A stretch of DNA of 27,994 nt from contig CAJTUD010000035.1 of NCBI GenBank assembly GCA_910579725.1, forward strand, positions 1 to 27,994. Direction: 5' to 3'. Positions 5,701-13,048 of the stretch are shown here, one piece after another. The notes under the pieces were generated by a model. That model did not search any database. It was not told where the DNA came from and saw only the letters and a program-made list of their open reading frames with translations. The position numbers and the translations under genes were made by a program. The stretch comes from an uncultured Oscillospiraceae bacterium (GTDB lineage: Bacteria; Bacillota; Clostridia; Oscillospirales; Oscillospiraceae). How positions within the stretch are numbered: position 1 is the stretch's first letter; every line of letters starts with the position of its first letter.

Positions 5701-6480
5701 TTATCTGCACTGCATGACTACTGTCTTCATCTCCGCCACATACTCCCGCACATACGGCACAGCCTCCCGGCCATACTGTTCCACCAGCCGGACAATAGCG
5801 GAACCCACAATGACTCCGTCGGACAGCGCCGCCATTTTCCGGGCCTGCTCCGGCGTGGAGATGCCGAAGCCGATAGCGCAGGGGATGGACGTATTTTCCC
5901 GTACCACCCGAATGATGGAAGCCAAATCAGTAGTGATTTCGCTGCGGGTCCCCGTGACGCCCAGGCTGGAAACCACATAAAGGAACCCCTCGGCCTCCCG
6001 TGCAATCATGGCGATCCGGTCCGCCGAAGTGGGCGCTACCAGGGAGATAATGTCAATACCGTATGCCCGGCACACCGGGGCAAACTCATCCTTCTCCTCG
6101 AAGGGAAGATCAGGGAGGATCAGACCGTCCATGCCGATGTCCCGGCAGACAGAAACAAACCGTTCTGTGCCGTAGGTGAACACCACATTGGCGTAGGTCA
6201 TGAACACCATGGGCACTGTTATATCCCGGCGCAGGTCACGAACCATGTCAAAAATCTTATCCGTAGTCACTCCTCCCGCTAGGGCTCTCATATTAGCACC
6301 CTGAATGACTGGCCCCTCGGCGGTGGGGTCGGAGAAGGGAATGCCCAGCTCAATGAGATCCGCCCCGGCCTCCGCCATGGTCCGCACCAGTGCCGCCGTT
6401 GTCTCCAGGTCTGGGTCCCCGCAGGTGACAAACGGAATAAACGCCTTGCCGTTGGCAAAAGCGGAAGCAATGTTACTCAT
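5701..6480 (-). CDS. trpA: Tryptophan synthase alpha chain
   Basis: The 259-residue alpha subunit cleaves indole-3-glycerol phosphate to indole and glyceraldehyde 3-phosphate and passes indole to TrpB. The start at 6480 has GAGGGGAGG just upstream and overlaps the trpB 3' end by 8 bases. The TIM-barrel signature LIELGIPFSDPTAEGP holds the catalytic Glu44. The position of the second catalytic acid (Asp60 of the Salmonella enzyme) is Glu55 here. PDLPFEEKDE and GFGISTPEQARKM are also typical. It is the last gene of the operon. No terminator is visible in the 32 bases between its stop and the convergent DUF6076-like gene. Confidence 0.97.
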   Translation of the reverse strand: MSNIASAFANGKAFIPFVTCGDPDLETTAALVRTMAEAGADLIELGIPFSDPTAEGPVIQGANMRALAGGVTTDKIFDMVRDLRRDITVPMVFMTYANVVFTYGTERFVSVCRDIGMDGLILPDLPFEEKDEFAPVCRAYGIDIISLVAPTSADRIAMIAREAEGFLYVVSSLGVTGTRSEITTDLASIIRVVRENTSIPCAIGFGISTPEQARKMAALSDGVIVGSAIVRLVEQYGREAVPYVREYVAEMKTVVMQCR

Positions 6481-7657
6481 GGAGATCCTCCCCTCTATAC
6501 CGCGCAATAGCGGCCACGTCCTTATCTCCTCTTCCGGAGATGGTCACGGCGATAATCTGCTCCTTCTCCATGGTGGGCGCCAGCTTTATGGCGTAAGCCA
6601 CCGCGTGGGCGGACTCAATGGCGGGGATGATCCCCTCCGTCCGGCTGAGATACTCAAAGGCACTCACCGCATCCTCATCCGTGACAGGCACGTACTCCGC
6701 CCGACCGGTGTCGTGGAGATATGCGTGTTCTGGGCCAATACCAGGGTAGTCCAGCCCGGCGGAGATGGAGTATACCGGAGCAATCTGCCCAAACTTGTCC
6801 TGGCAGAAATAGGACTTCATGCCGTGGAAGATGCCCTCCCGCCCGGTGGCGATGGTGGCGGCGGTTTCAAAGGTGTCCACCCCCCGGCCCGCCGCCTCGC
6901 AGCCGATGAGACGCACGGACTTGTCCGGGATGAAGTGGTAGAAGCTGCCTATGGCGTTGGAGCCGCCGCCGACGCAGGCGATCACCGCATCCGGGAGCCG
7001 CCCCTCCTTCTCCAGCATCTGGGCCTTCGTCTCCCGGGAGATCACGGATTGGAAGTCCCGGACGATGGTGGGGAAGGGGTGGGGACCCATGACGGAGCCC
7101 AGACAGTAGTGGGTGTCATCAATACGACGGGTCCACTCCCGCATGGCCTCGCTGACCGCGTCCTTCAGGGTGGCGGTTCCGGTGGTGACAGGGATAACCT
7201 CCGCTCCCAGCAGACGCATCCGGTATACGTTCAGGGCCTGCCGCCGGGTGTCCTCCTCCCCCATGAACACCACGCACGCCATCCCCATGAGGGCGGCAGC
7301 GGTGGCGGTGGCCACGCCGTGCTGTCCGGCGCCGGTCTCGGCGATGAGCCGGGTTTTTCCCATCTTTTTCGCCAGCAGCGCCTGGCCCAGTACGTTGTTG
7401 ATCTTATGGGAGCCGGTGTGGTTCAGATCTTCCCTCTTGAGGTAGATTTTTGCACCACCCAGGTCGCGGGTCATCTTTTCCGCATAGTAGAGGCGGGAGG
7501 GACGGCCCGCGTACTCGTTCAGCAGAGCGGTGAGTTCCCTGTTGAAGTCCGGATTGCTTTTATAGAAGTCATAGGCTTTTTCCAGCTCAATCACGGCATT
7601 CATCAGCGTCTCCGGGATATACTGCCCACCGTGGATGCCGAAGCGTCCTTTTGACAT
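6473..7657 (-). CDS. trpB: Tryptophan synthase beta chain
   Basis: The 394-residue PLP enzyme condenses indole with serine to give tryptophan, in an alpha2-beta2 complex with TrpA. The PLP lysine is Lys85 in NHTGSHKINN. ETGAGQHG carries the catalytic glutamate (Glu107), and GGGSNAIG (about 230-237) holds the phosphate. Length and motifs fit the standard TrpB1 class that works with TrpA, not the TrpB2 class. The start at 7657 lies 5 bases after the trpF stop, and the AAGGACTGAG before it overlaps the end of trpF. Its 3' end overlaps the trpA start. Confidence 0.98.
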   Translation of the reverse strand: MSKGRFGIHGGQYIPETLMNAVIELEKAYDFYKSNPDFNRELTALLNEYAGRPSRLYYAEKMTRDLGGAKIYLKREDLNHTGSHKINNVLGQALLAKKMGKTRLIAETGAGQHGVATATAAALMGMACVVFMGEEDTRRQALNVYRMRLLGAEVIPVTTGTATLKDAVSEAMREWTRRIDDTHYCLGSVMGPHPFPTIVRDFQSVISRETKAQMLEKEGRLPDAVIACVGGGSNAIGSFYHFIPDKSVRLIGCEAAGRGVDTFETAATIATGREGIFHGMKSYFCQDKFGQIAPVYSISAGLDYPGIGPEHAYLHDTGRAEYVPVTDEDAVSAFEYLSRTEGIIPAIESAHAVAYAIKLAPTMEKEQIIAVTISGRGDKDVAAIARYRGEDLHE

Positions 7658-7662
7658 AGTGC

Positions 7663-8268
7663 TCAGTCCTTTCGAGCGGCGGCAACCGCCGCCTGGATTT
7701 TATCAAAATCTTTCTTTTTCTCCGTCTCCACCCTGCTGGAGATGTCCAGGCCGTAGGGATGAAGAAGTGTGACGGCCTCTGGGATATTTTGCGGCGTCAG
7801 TCCGCCCGCCAGCAGCCAGGGCCGCGTTATGCCCTCTGCCAATGACCAGTCGAAGGTTTCCCCGGTGCCATACCCGTTGTCCAGGATAATCAAATCCGCT
7901 GTCGAATGGTTCGCTGCCGCTAAATCTTCCGGGGAGCGGACTTTGTATGCCTTCCACACCGGATGTCCCGGCGCGGCGGCGCGGAGGGCGGCGATATAGG
8001 CCGCATCCTCCTGGCCGTGGAGCTGGGCGATAGACACCGTGCCGTCATTGAGCAGCGCGACGACTGTATCCACCGGCTGATTCACAAACACGCCCACCGG
8101 AACGACGGCATCATCCAGTTCCCGCCGCAGCGACCGCACCTTCTCCGGGGCAAGGCTGCGGTGGCTTTTAGGAAAGTTGATAATGAAGCCGCACCAGTCC
8201 GGCTTGACCTGATTGACGTACCGAATGTCCTCGGACCGGTACAGGCCGCAGATCTTGATTTTTGTCAT
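7663..8268 (-). CDS. trpF: Phosphoribosylanthranilate isomerase
   Basis: This 201-residue TIM-barrel enzyme performs the Amadori rearrangement of phosphoribosyl-anthranilate to CdRP. The N-terminal KICG motif holds the catalytic Cys7. QLHG, LLAGGLTPQN and LDISSRVET (with the catalytic Asp) follow in the normal order. The start codon overlaps the trpC stop as ATGA, which indicates translational coupling. It is a free-standing gene, not fused to trpC as in enterobacteria. Confidence 0.97.
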   Translation of the reverse strand: MTKIKICGLYRSEDIRYVNQVKPDWCGFIINFPKSHRSLAPEKVRSLRRELDDAVVPVGVFVNQPVDTVVALLNDGTVSIAQLHGQEDAAYIAALRAAAPGHPVWKAYKVRSPEDLAAANHSTADLIILDNGYGTGETFDWSLAEGITRPWLLAGGLTPQNIPEAVTLLHPYGLDISSRVETEKKKDFDKIQAAVAAARKD

Positions 8269-9053
8269 CGCGCCGCCTCCCGCATTTCCCGCAGCAGGGC
8301 GGCTTTGTCCTTCGCCCGCATGAGAACCTCGCCCATCAGTACTGCGTCAGCGCCGGCCTTTTTCAGTGCCGCGACATCTTCGGTTGAGGACACCCCGCTC
8401 TCCACCACATAGACGCATTCCGGCGGAACCAGCTCCCGCAGGCGGGCGGCATTAGAGAAGTCCACAGAGAAATCCTTCAGATTCCGGTTGTTTACACCAA
8501 TGATCTTTGCCCCCACGCTGACGGCGGAGCAGATTTCTTCCTCGTCGTGGGTTTCCACCAGGGCGGCAAGGCCCAGACTGTGGGCAAGCTCGAGATACCG
8601 GGCGAGAGTGGCGGTGTCCAGCAGGGCGCAAATGAGCAGCACCGCGTCCGCCCCCATGAGTCTCGCCTGGTAGATTTGATACTCGTCCACCGTGAAGTCC
8701 TTGCGCAGCATAGGAATGACGGCCTCCCGGCGGATGGCGCGGAAAATCTCGTCTGAACCCAGGAACCACCTGGGCTCCGTCAGGCAGGAAATGGCATCCG
8801 CTCCCGCCGCCTGATAGCTCCGGCCGATGTCCAGGTAGGGGAAATCCTCGGAAATGACCCCTTTGGAGGGCGAAGCTTTCTTGACCTCACAGATGAAGCT
8901 CATCCCCGGCTTCCGCAGCCGCTCCAAGAACACGTTCCCATACGCTTCCTGCCCCCGGCACAGCATTTCAAGTTCCTCCAGGGGAAGCTTTGTCCTGTCC
9001 GCCGCCACCCGCTCCCTGGCGTGGGCGGCAATGGTGTCTAAAATCGTACTCAT
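8265..9053 (-). CDS. trpC: Indole-3-glycerol-phosphate synthase
   Basis: This 262-residue TIM-barrel enzyme closes the indole ring of CdRP, with loss of CO2 and water. CEVKKASPSKG (about 55-65), LRKDF (116-120), GVNNRNL and VVESGV are the catalytic and phosphate-binding motifs. The start at 9053 is chosen because MSTILDTIAAHARERV matches the usual N-terminus and lies 5 bases after the trpD stop. The ribosome binding site (GGGTGAG) is weak, so expression probably depends on coupling to trpD. Confidence 0.96.
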   Translation of the reverse strand: MSTILDTIAAHARERVAADRTKLPLEELEMLCRGQEAYGNVFLERLRKPGMSFICEVKKASPSKGVISEDFPYLDIGRSYQAAGADAISCLTEPRWFLGSDEIFRAIRREAVIPMLRKDFTVDEYQIYQARLMGADAVLLICALLDTATLARYLELAHSLGLAALVETHDEEEICSAVSVGAKIIGVNNRNLKDFSVDFSNAARLRELVPPECVYVVESGVSSTEDVAALKKAGADAVLMGEVLMRAKDKAALLREMREAAR

Positions 9054-9058
9054 ACCGC

Positions 9059-10069
9059 TCACCCGTTGGAGCGGCGGACGACTTCCGCCAGCTTCTCCGC
9101 CGCCTTGCCGGAACCCAGCAGTTCCTCCGCCAGCCTGACCCCGGCCTCCATGCTCTCCGCCTTGCCGCCGATATACAGCGCCGCCCCGGCGTTCAGGCAC
9201 ACCGCCTGCCGCTTGGGGCCTTTTTCCGTCCCGTCCAGGATGGCGCGGGTGATGGCGGCGTTCTCCTGGGGCGTGCCGCCGGTGAGGTCGGACTTTTCGC
9301 AGCGGGCATAGCCAAACTGCTCCGGGGTGATCTCGTACCGCTGGAACCAGCTGTCCTTGATTTCGCAGACTGTGGTGGGGGCGCTCATGGAGATCTCATC
9401 CAGCTTGTCCTGACCGTAGACCACCATGCCCCGTTTGACGCCCAGCTTGCTCATCACCTGGGCCAGAGGCTCCACCAGTGCGCCGTCGAACACGCCCATC
9501 AGCTCCATATTGGCCCCGGCGGGGTTGGACAGGGGGCCCAGGATGTTGAACACCGTGCGGATGCCCAGCTCCTTGCGGATGGGGGCCACGTATTTCATAG
9601 CGATGTGGTAGTTCTGGGCGAAGAGAAAACAGAAATTCAGCTCCCGCAGCAGCTCCGCGCTCTTTTCCGGCGGGATGGTGATGTTCACCCCCAGGGCCTC
9701 CAGCACATCCGCCGCGCCGGACTTGCTGGAAGCTGCCCGGTTGCCGTGCTTTGCCACCGGTACGCCGCCTGCGGCGATAACAAAGGCGGCGGTGGTGGAG
9801 ATGTTGAAGGAGTTGGAGCCGTCGCCGCCGGTGCCTACGATTTCCAGCACGTCCATCTCGTGGAGCAGCTTGACGCAATGGGTGCGCATCCCGGAGGCGG
9901 AGGCGGTGATCTCGTCGATGGTCTCCCCCTTCAGGGACAGGGCCGTGAGGTAGGCGGAGGTCTGGACAGGGGTGGTCTCGCCGCTCATGATCTCGTTCAT
10001 GACGGCCTCCGCCTCAGCGTAGGTCAGACCCTGCTTCTTGGAAAGTTTAATAATGGCTTCTTTAATCAT
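9059..10069 (-). CDS. trpD: Anthranilate phosphoribosyltransferase
   Basis: The 336-residue enzyme transfers phosphoribose from PRPP to anthranilate. GTGGDGSNSFNIST (79-92) binds the pyrophosphate and KHGNRAASS (107-115) the anthranilate/PRPP site. The N-terminal helical domain (YAEAEAVMNEIMSGE) is normal. A good GGAGG site precedes the ATG, 15 bases after the trpG stop. It is a separate protein, not fused to the glutaminase. Confidence 0.97.
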   Translation of the reverse strand: MIKEAIIKLSKKQGLTYAEAEAVMNEIMSGETTPVQTSAYLTALSLKGETIDEITASASGMRTHCVKLLHEMDVLEIVGTGGDGSNSFNISTTAAFVIAAGGVPVAKHGNRAASSKSGAADVLEALGVNITIPPEKSAELLRELNFCFLFAQNYHIAMKYVAPIRKELGIRTVFNILGPLSNPAGANMELMGVFDGALVEPLAQVMSKLGVKRGMVVYGQDKLDEISMSAPTTVCEIKDSWFQRYEITPEQFGYARCEKSDLTGGTPQENAAITRAILDGTEKGPKRQAVCLNAGAALYIGGKAESMEAGVRLAEELLGSGKAAEKLAEVVRRSNG

Positions 10070-10084
10070 GTTGGTTTCCTCCTA

Positions 10085-10651
10085 TTACAGTGCGATAAAG
10101 TTGGTGAGAATAGTCTTTCCGTCCGGTGTGAGAATAGATTCCGGGTGGAACTGCACCCCGTAGATGGGGTATTCGGTATGCTGAACCGCCATAACCTCCC
10201 CGTCTTCCGTCCGGGCGGTGACGGTCAGGCAGTCCGGCAGGGTGTCCGGGTCCGACGCCAGGGAGTGATACCGGGCCACCGGCGCGCTCTCCGGCAGATT
10301 CCGGAACAGCGGGCAGCGGGTGTCAAATTCAACCTCGGACTGCTTTCCGTGCATCAGCCGCTTCGCGTAGGTGATGGACGCGCCGAAGGCGGCGCAGATG
10401 GCCTGGTGGCCCAGGCAGACGCCCAGTATGGGAATCTTTGGCCCCAGGGCTTTTACCGCCTCAATGAGAATCCCCGCGTCCTCCGGCCTGCCGGGGCCGG
10501 GGGAAAGGATGATCCGCTCCGGGGCCAGGGCCTCGATCTCCGGTATGGTCAGTTCGTCGTTCCGGATGACCTTGATGTCAGGCGCAATGGCCCCGATGAG
10601 CTGGTAGAGGTTGTAGGAAAAGCTGTCGTAGTTGTCAATCAGAAGAATCAT
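10085..10651 (-). CDS. trpG: Anthranilate synthase glutaminase component
   Basis: The 188-residue class I glutamine amidotransferase supplies ammonia to TrpE. The catalytic triad is visible: Cys79 in GVCLGHQ, and His169 and Glu171 in FHPES. The N-terminus MILLIDNYDSFSYNL is that of the TrpG/PabA family. The start at 10651 overlaps the trpE stop as ATGA. Because it sits in the trp operon it most likely serves TrpE, although TrpG proteins of this type can also serve p-aminobenzoate synthase when no pabA is present. Confidence 0.97.
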   Translation of the reverse strand: MILLIDNYDSFSYNLYQLIGAIAPDIKVIRNDELTIPEIEALAPERIILSPGPGRPEDAGILIEAVKALGPKIPILGVCLGHQAICAAFGASITYAKRLMHGKQSEVEFDTRCPLFRNLPESAPVARYHSLASDPDTLPDCLTVTARTEDGEVMAVQHTEYPIYGVQFHPESILTPDGKTILTNFIAL

Positions 10652-12123
10652 AAATCCGCCTCCCTCTGGGCCCGCTCCAGGGCCTCCACCACGGCCCGGG
10701 CCTTGTTGATGCACTCCTGATGCTCCTTCTCCGGCATGGAGTCGGCCACGATACCGGCCCCGGCCCGGATAAACACGCGCCCGTTCTTCTTGTAGGCCAG
10801 CCGGATAGCAATGCAGGCGTCCATGTTCCCGGTGAAGTCCAGATAGCCCACGGCCCCGCCGTAGACGCCACGCTTGTCGTCCTCCAGCTCGTCGATGATC
10901 TCCATGGCCCGCAGCTTGGGAGCTCCCGAGAGAGTCCCGGCGGGGAGTACCGCGTCCAGAGCGTCCAAGGCGTCCTTGTCCTCCCGGATCTTCCCCCGGA
11001 CGGTGGAGCCTATGTGCATCACATGGGAGAAGCGGAGGACGGACAGGTAGTTTTCTACTTCCACCGTGCCGAATTTGCTGATCTTCCCCAGGTCGTTCCG
11101 GCCCAGGTCCACCAGCATGTTGTGCTCGGCCAGCTCCTTCTCGTCGCTAAGCAGTTCACTCTCCAGAGAGGCATCCTCCTCTGGCGTTTTGCCCCTTGGC
11201 CGGGAGCCCGCCAGGGGGAAGGTGTGGAGCACCCCATCCTCCAGCTTCACCAGGGTCTCCGGGGAGGCTCCGGCCAGTTCCATGCTGTCACTGGTGAAGT
11301 AGAACATATAGGGCGAAGGGTTGCTGGAGCGCAGCACCCGGTAGGCATCCAGCAGGGAGCCCTCAAAGCCTGCCTCCAGCCGGTTGGACAGCACCACCTG
11401 GAAAATGTCCCCCTCCCGGATGTACCGCTTTCCCTTCTCCACCATGGTCGTGTAGGCCGGCAGGTCAAAGAGGGGCGTCAGGGGTGTAGTCAGCCGTCCA
11501 GGTCTGTGCTCCAAGGGCTTGCCATATTTGAGCAGGGATGCCATTCGCTCCAGCTCGCCGCAGGCAGCGGGGTAGCTTATATCCAGATTGGCTGCCTCTG
11601 CGTTGGTGATAAGGATGATTTTCTGCCGGTAGTTGTCAAAGCAGATGACCTTCTCAAAGAGCATCAGGTCCATATCCTGGAACCGCTCCCGGTCCTGGGC
11701 CTTCAGCTTCAGGGAAGGCTCGGCGTATTTGAGGTAGTCGTAGGCGAAGTACCCCACCAGTCCGCCGGTGAAGGGCGGCAGTCCCGGCACGCGGGGGCTC
11801 TTGTGCTCCGCCAGGAGTTTGCGGAGGATGGGGGCCGGGTGCTGGAGCTCTGTGCGCACGGTGTCCCGGTCCCGGAGCTGGAGGATGCCGTCCTTGCAGG
11901 TGACCTCCAGTGTTGGGTCGAAGCCCAGGAAGGTATAGCGGCCCCAGCCGGCGCTGTCGGCGGCGGACTCCAGCAGGAAGCAGTGTCCGCTTTTGGCCCG
12001 GAGAATCCGCAGGGCCTGGATTGGAGTGATGAAGTCGGAGAAGAGCTCCCGGCTGACGGGGACATAGCGGCAGCCGCCGGATGCCGCCAGCTCACGGGCT
12101 TCCTTCAGGGATGGATAGTACAT
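10648..12123 (-). CDS. trpE: Anthranilate synthase component I
   Basis: This 491-residue enzyme makes anthranilate from chorismate with ammonia from TrpG, the first committed step to tryptophan. The start at 12123 follows AAGGAGG (7 bases away) just after the T-box terminator. A 115-codon upstream extension would run through the leader RNA. LLES (50-53) is the motif of the tryptophan feedback site. GASPETLVKLEDG, PLAGSRPRG, GRNDLGKI and GTLSGAPKLRAMEIID are the chorismate-binding core. Control therefore acts at two levels: feedback inhibition and T-box attenuation. Confidence 0.97.
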   Translation of the reverse strand: MYYPSLKEARELAASGGCRYVPVSRELFSDFITPIQALRILRAKSGHCFLLESAADSAGWGRYTFLGFDPTLEVTCKDGILQLRDRDTVRTELQHPAPILRKLLAEHKSPRVPGLPPFTGGLVGYFAYDYLKYAEPSLKLKAQDRERFQDMDLMLFEKVICFDNYRQKIILITNAEAANLDISYPAACGELERMASLLKYGKPLEHRPGRLTTPLTPLFDLPAYTTMVEKGKRYIREGDIFQVVLSNRLEAGFEGSLLDAYRVLRSSNPSPYMFYFTSDSMELAGASPETLVKLEDGVLHTFPLAGSRPRGKTPEEDASLESELLSDEKELAEHNMLVDLGRNDLGKISKFGTVEVENYLSVLRFSHVMHIGSTVRGKIREDKDALDALDAVLPAGTLSGAPKLRAMEIIDELEDDKRGVYGGAVGYLDFTGNMDACIAIRLAYKKNGRVFIRAGAGIVADSMPEKEHQECINKARAVVEALERAQREADL

Positions 12124-12150
12124 AGACGTTCCTCCTTCCGGGGACGGGCA

Positions 12151-12195
12151 AAACAAAAACACCCGCCCTCGACTACAATGAGTCAAGGACGGGCG
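12151..12195 (-). terminator. T-box-controlled intrinsic terminator before trpE
   Basis: CCCGTCCTTGACT pairs with AGTCGAGGGCGGG (two G-U pairs) around CATTGT, followed by TTTTTGTTTT. It begins just after the T-box sequence and ends about 25 bases before the trpE start. Confidence 0.92.
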
Positions 12196-12433
12196 AAAAT
12201 ATCGCTCGCGGTGCCACCTTGCTTCACGGCCTGAAAAGGCCATGCCCTTAACGGAGTACCAACATACCCCCGGCAACTGACGTATGCCCACACGTCGCGG
12301 GGTACTCGGCGGTAAACGCCTTTGCCCGCGCCCTCGGCGGTCCATTTGCCGGCCTGTTTCCCGCCCGATTCCCAGCGCCACGGGCTCTCTGTGGAGGCAT
12401 AACCGGTTTGATCTCCGCTTCAACGGTTTGATG
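12151..12433 (-). ncRNA. T-box leader, tRNA-Trp responsive, of the trp operon
   Basis: The leader RNA runs from about 12433 to the terminator before trpE. AAGGTGGCACCGCG at 12220-12207 is the T-box consensus. Its UGGC bulge would pair with the GCCA 3' end of an uncharged tRNA with discriminator G, as in bacterial tRNA-Trp. Upstream, AGAGAG and a stem I region lead to AAA-UGG-A at 12347-12341, where UGG (12344-12342) followed by A is a fitting specifier codon for Trp. The two tRNA contacts agree with each other and with the downstream genes. Uncharged tRNA-Trp should stabilise the antiterminator and switch trpEGDCFBA on. Confidence 0.92.
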
Positions 12434-12439
12434 GGTGAA

Positions 12440-12468
12440 AGTATAGCGCGGGACAGGCCCGCTGTCAA
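12440..12468 (-). promoter_or_regulatory. Sigma-A promoter of the trp operon
   Basis: On the minus strand, TTGACA (12468-12463), 17 bases, then TATACT (12445-12440): near-consensus. Transcription should start near 12433 and read into the T-box. The regulator gene ends 22 bases upstream at 12490. Confidence 0.88.
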
Positions 12469-12489
12469 GGGGCAATTTGCACAAAATCG

Positions 12490-12918
12490 TCAGCGCGTAA
12501 CAGCGCTTTCTGGCCTCTCCCCGCACAGATCCGCCAGGGTAAACTCCGCCAGATAGTCGGAGATCACTCTGTCCAACCCCTGCCAAAGGGTCAGCGTCCG
12601 GCAGTCCGCCTGCCGGGGACAGGGCTTCTGCCCCGGCCCCAGGCAGGCCACCGGGGCCAGCGGCCCTTCCATTCGCTCCAGGACGGAGCGCACACTGTAT
12701 TCCTCTGGAGGCCGGTTCAGCCGGTAGCCGCCGCCCTTTCCCCGCATGGCCTCCAGCTCCCCACCCTTCACCAGCTCCTTCACGATGATCTCCAGATATT
12801 TTTCCGAGATCCCCTGCCGTTCGGCTACATCCCGCAGTGGCACGAAGCTCTCGGCCTGATGCTCGGCAACATCCACTAAAAACCGAAGCGCATACCTTCC
12901 CTTTGTGGAAATCATCAT
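12490..12918 (-). CDS. Rrf2-family transcriptional regulator (CymR/IscR type)
   Basis: The 142-residue regulator begins MMISTKGRYALRFLVDVAEH and has the Rrf2 winged helix (ERQGISEKYLEIIVKELVK, then MRGKGGGYRLNRP). Unlike classical CymR it carries Cys92, Cys100 and Cys106 (C-x7-C-x5-C), close to but not identical with the C-x5-C-x5-C of IscR. It could therefore bind an iron-sulfur cluster or sense thiols. It is divergent from metY-cysK, shares their control region and probably regulates both them and itself. CymR in Bacillus controls cysteine synthesis together with CysK as partner, so a cysteine regulator is the leading guess and an IscR-like regulator the alternative. GGAGGGG precedes the tandem ATGs. 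Confidence 0.9.
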   Translation of the reverse strand: MMISTKGRYALRFLVDVAEHQAESFVPLRDVAERQGISEKYLEIIVKELVKGGELEAMRGKGGGYRLNRPPEEYSVRSVLERMEGPLAPVACLGPGQKPCPRQADCRTLTLWQGLDRVISDYLAEFTLADLCGERPESAVTR

Positions 12919-12941
12919 AAAATCCCCTCCTGTTTTTACCT

Positions 12942-12970
12942 ATCATACCACAGGGTTAATAGGATTTCAA
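12942..12970 (-). promoter_or_regulatory. Sigma-A promoter of the Rrf2 regulator gene
   Basis: On the minus strand, TTGAAA (12970-12965), a 17-base spacer and TATGAT (12947-12942), 24 bases before the start codon. A TAGGAT half-site lies in its spacer and -35 region, which suits autoregulation. Confidence 0.75.
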
Positions 12971-13011
12971 GAATCATATTATTCCTATTGACAAAGTAGG
13001 TTTATAGGAAT
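12958..13011. promoter_or_regulatory. Candidate Rrf2 operator: three TAGGAAT-like half-sites
   Basis: AATAGGAT (12958-12965), ATTCCTAT (12981-12988) and ATAGGAAT (13004-13011) are spaced with starts 23 bases apart in alternating orientation. The last two form a perfect 8-bp inverted repeat that brackets the metY spacer. The first overlaps the regulator's own promoter. The spacing (about two helical turns) would place bound dimers on one face of the DNA. Confidence 0.6.
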
Positions 13012-13016
13012 ATAAT
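12988..13016 (+). promoter_or_regulatory. Consensus sigma-A promoter of metY-cysK
   Basis: TTGACA (12988-12993), 17 bases, then TATAAT (13011-13016): a perfect match to both boxes. A strong promoter that is probably held down by the operator overlapping it. The leader to metY is only about 25 bases, so there is no room for a riboswitch. Confidence 0.9.
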
Positions 13017-13048
13017 TCCCACATCCAAACAGAAAGGGGAACTTTCCC

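Noticed and set aside
8990..12234. Long plus-strand open frames opposite trpD, trpG and trpE
   Set aside because: They are shadows of well-supported trp genes; the translations are low in complexity and the starts lack binding sites.
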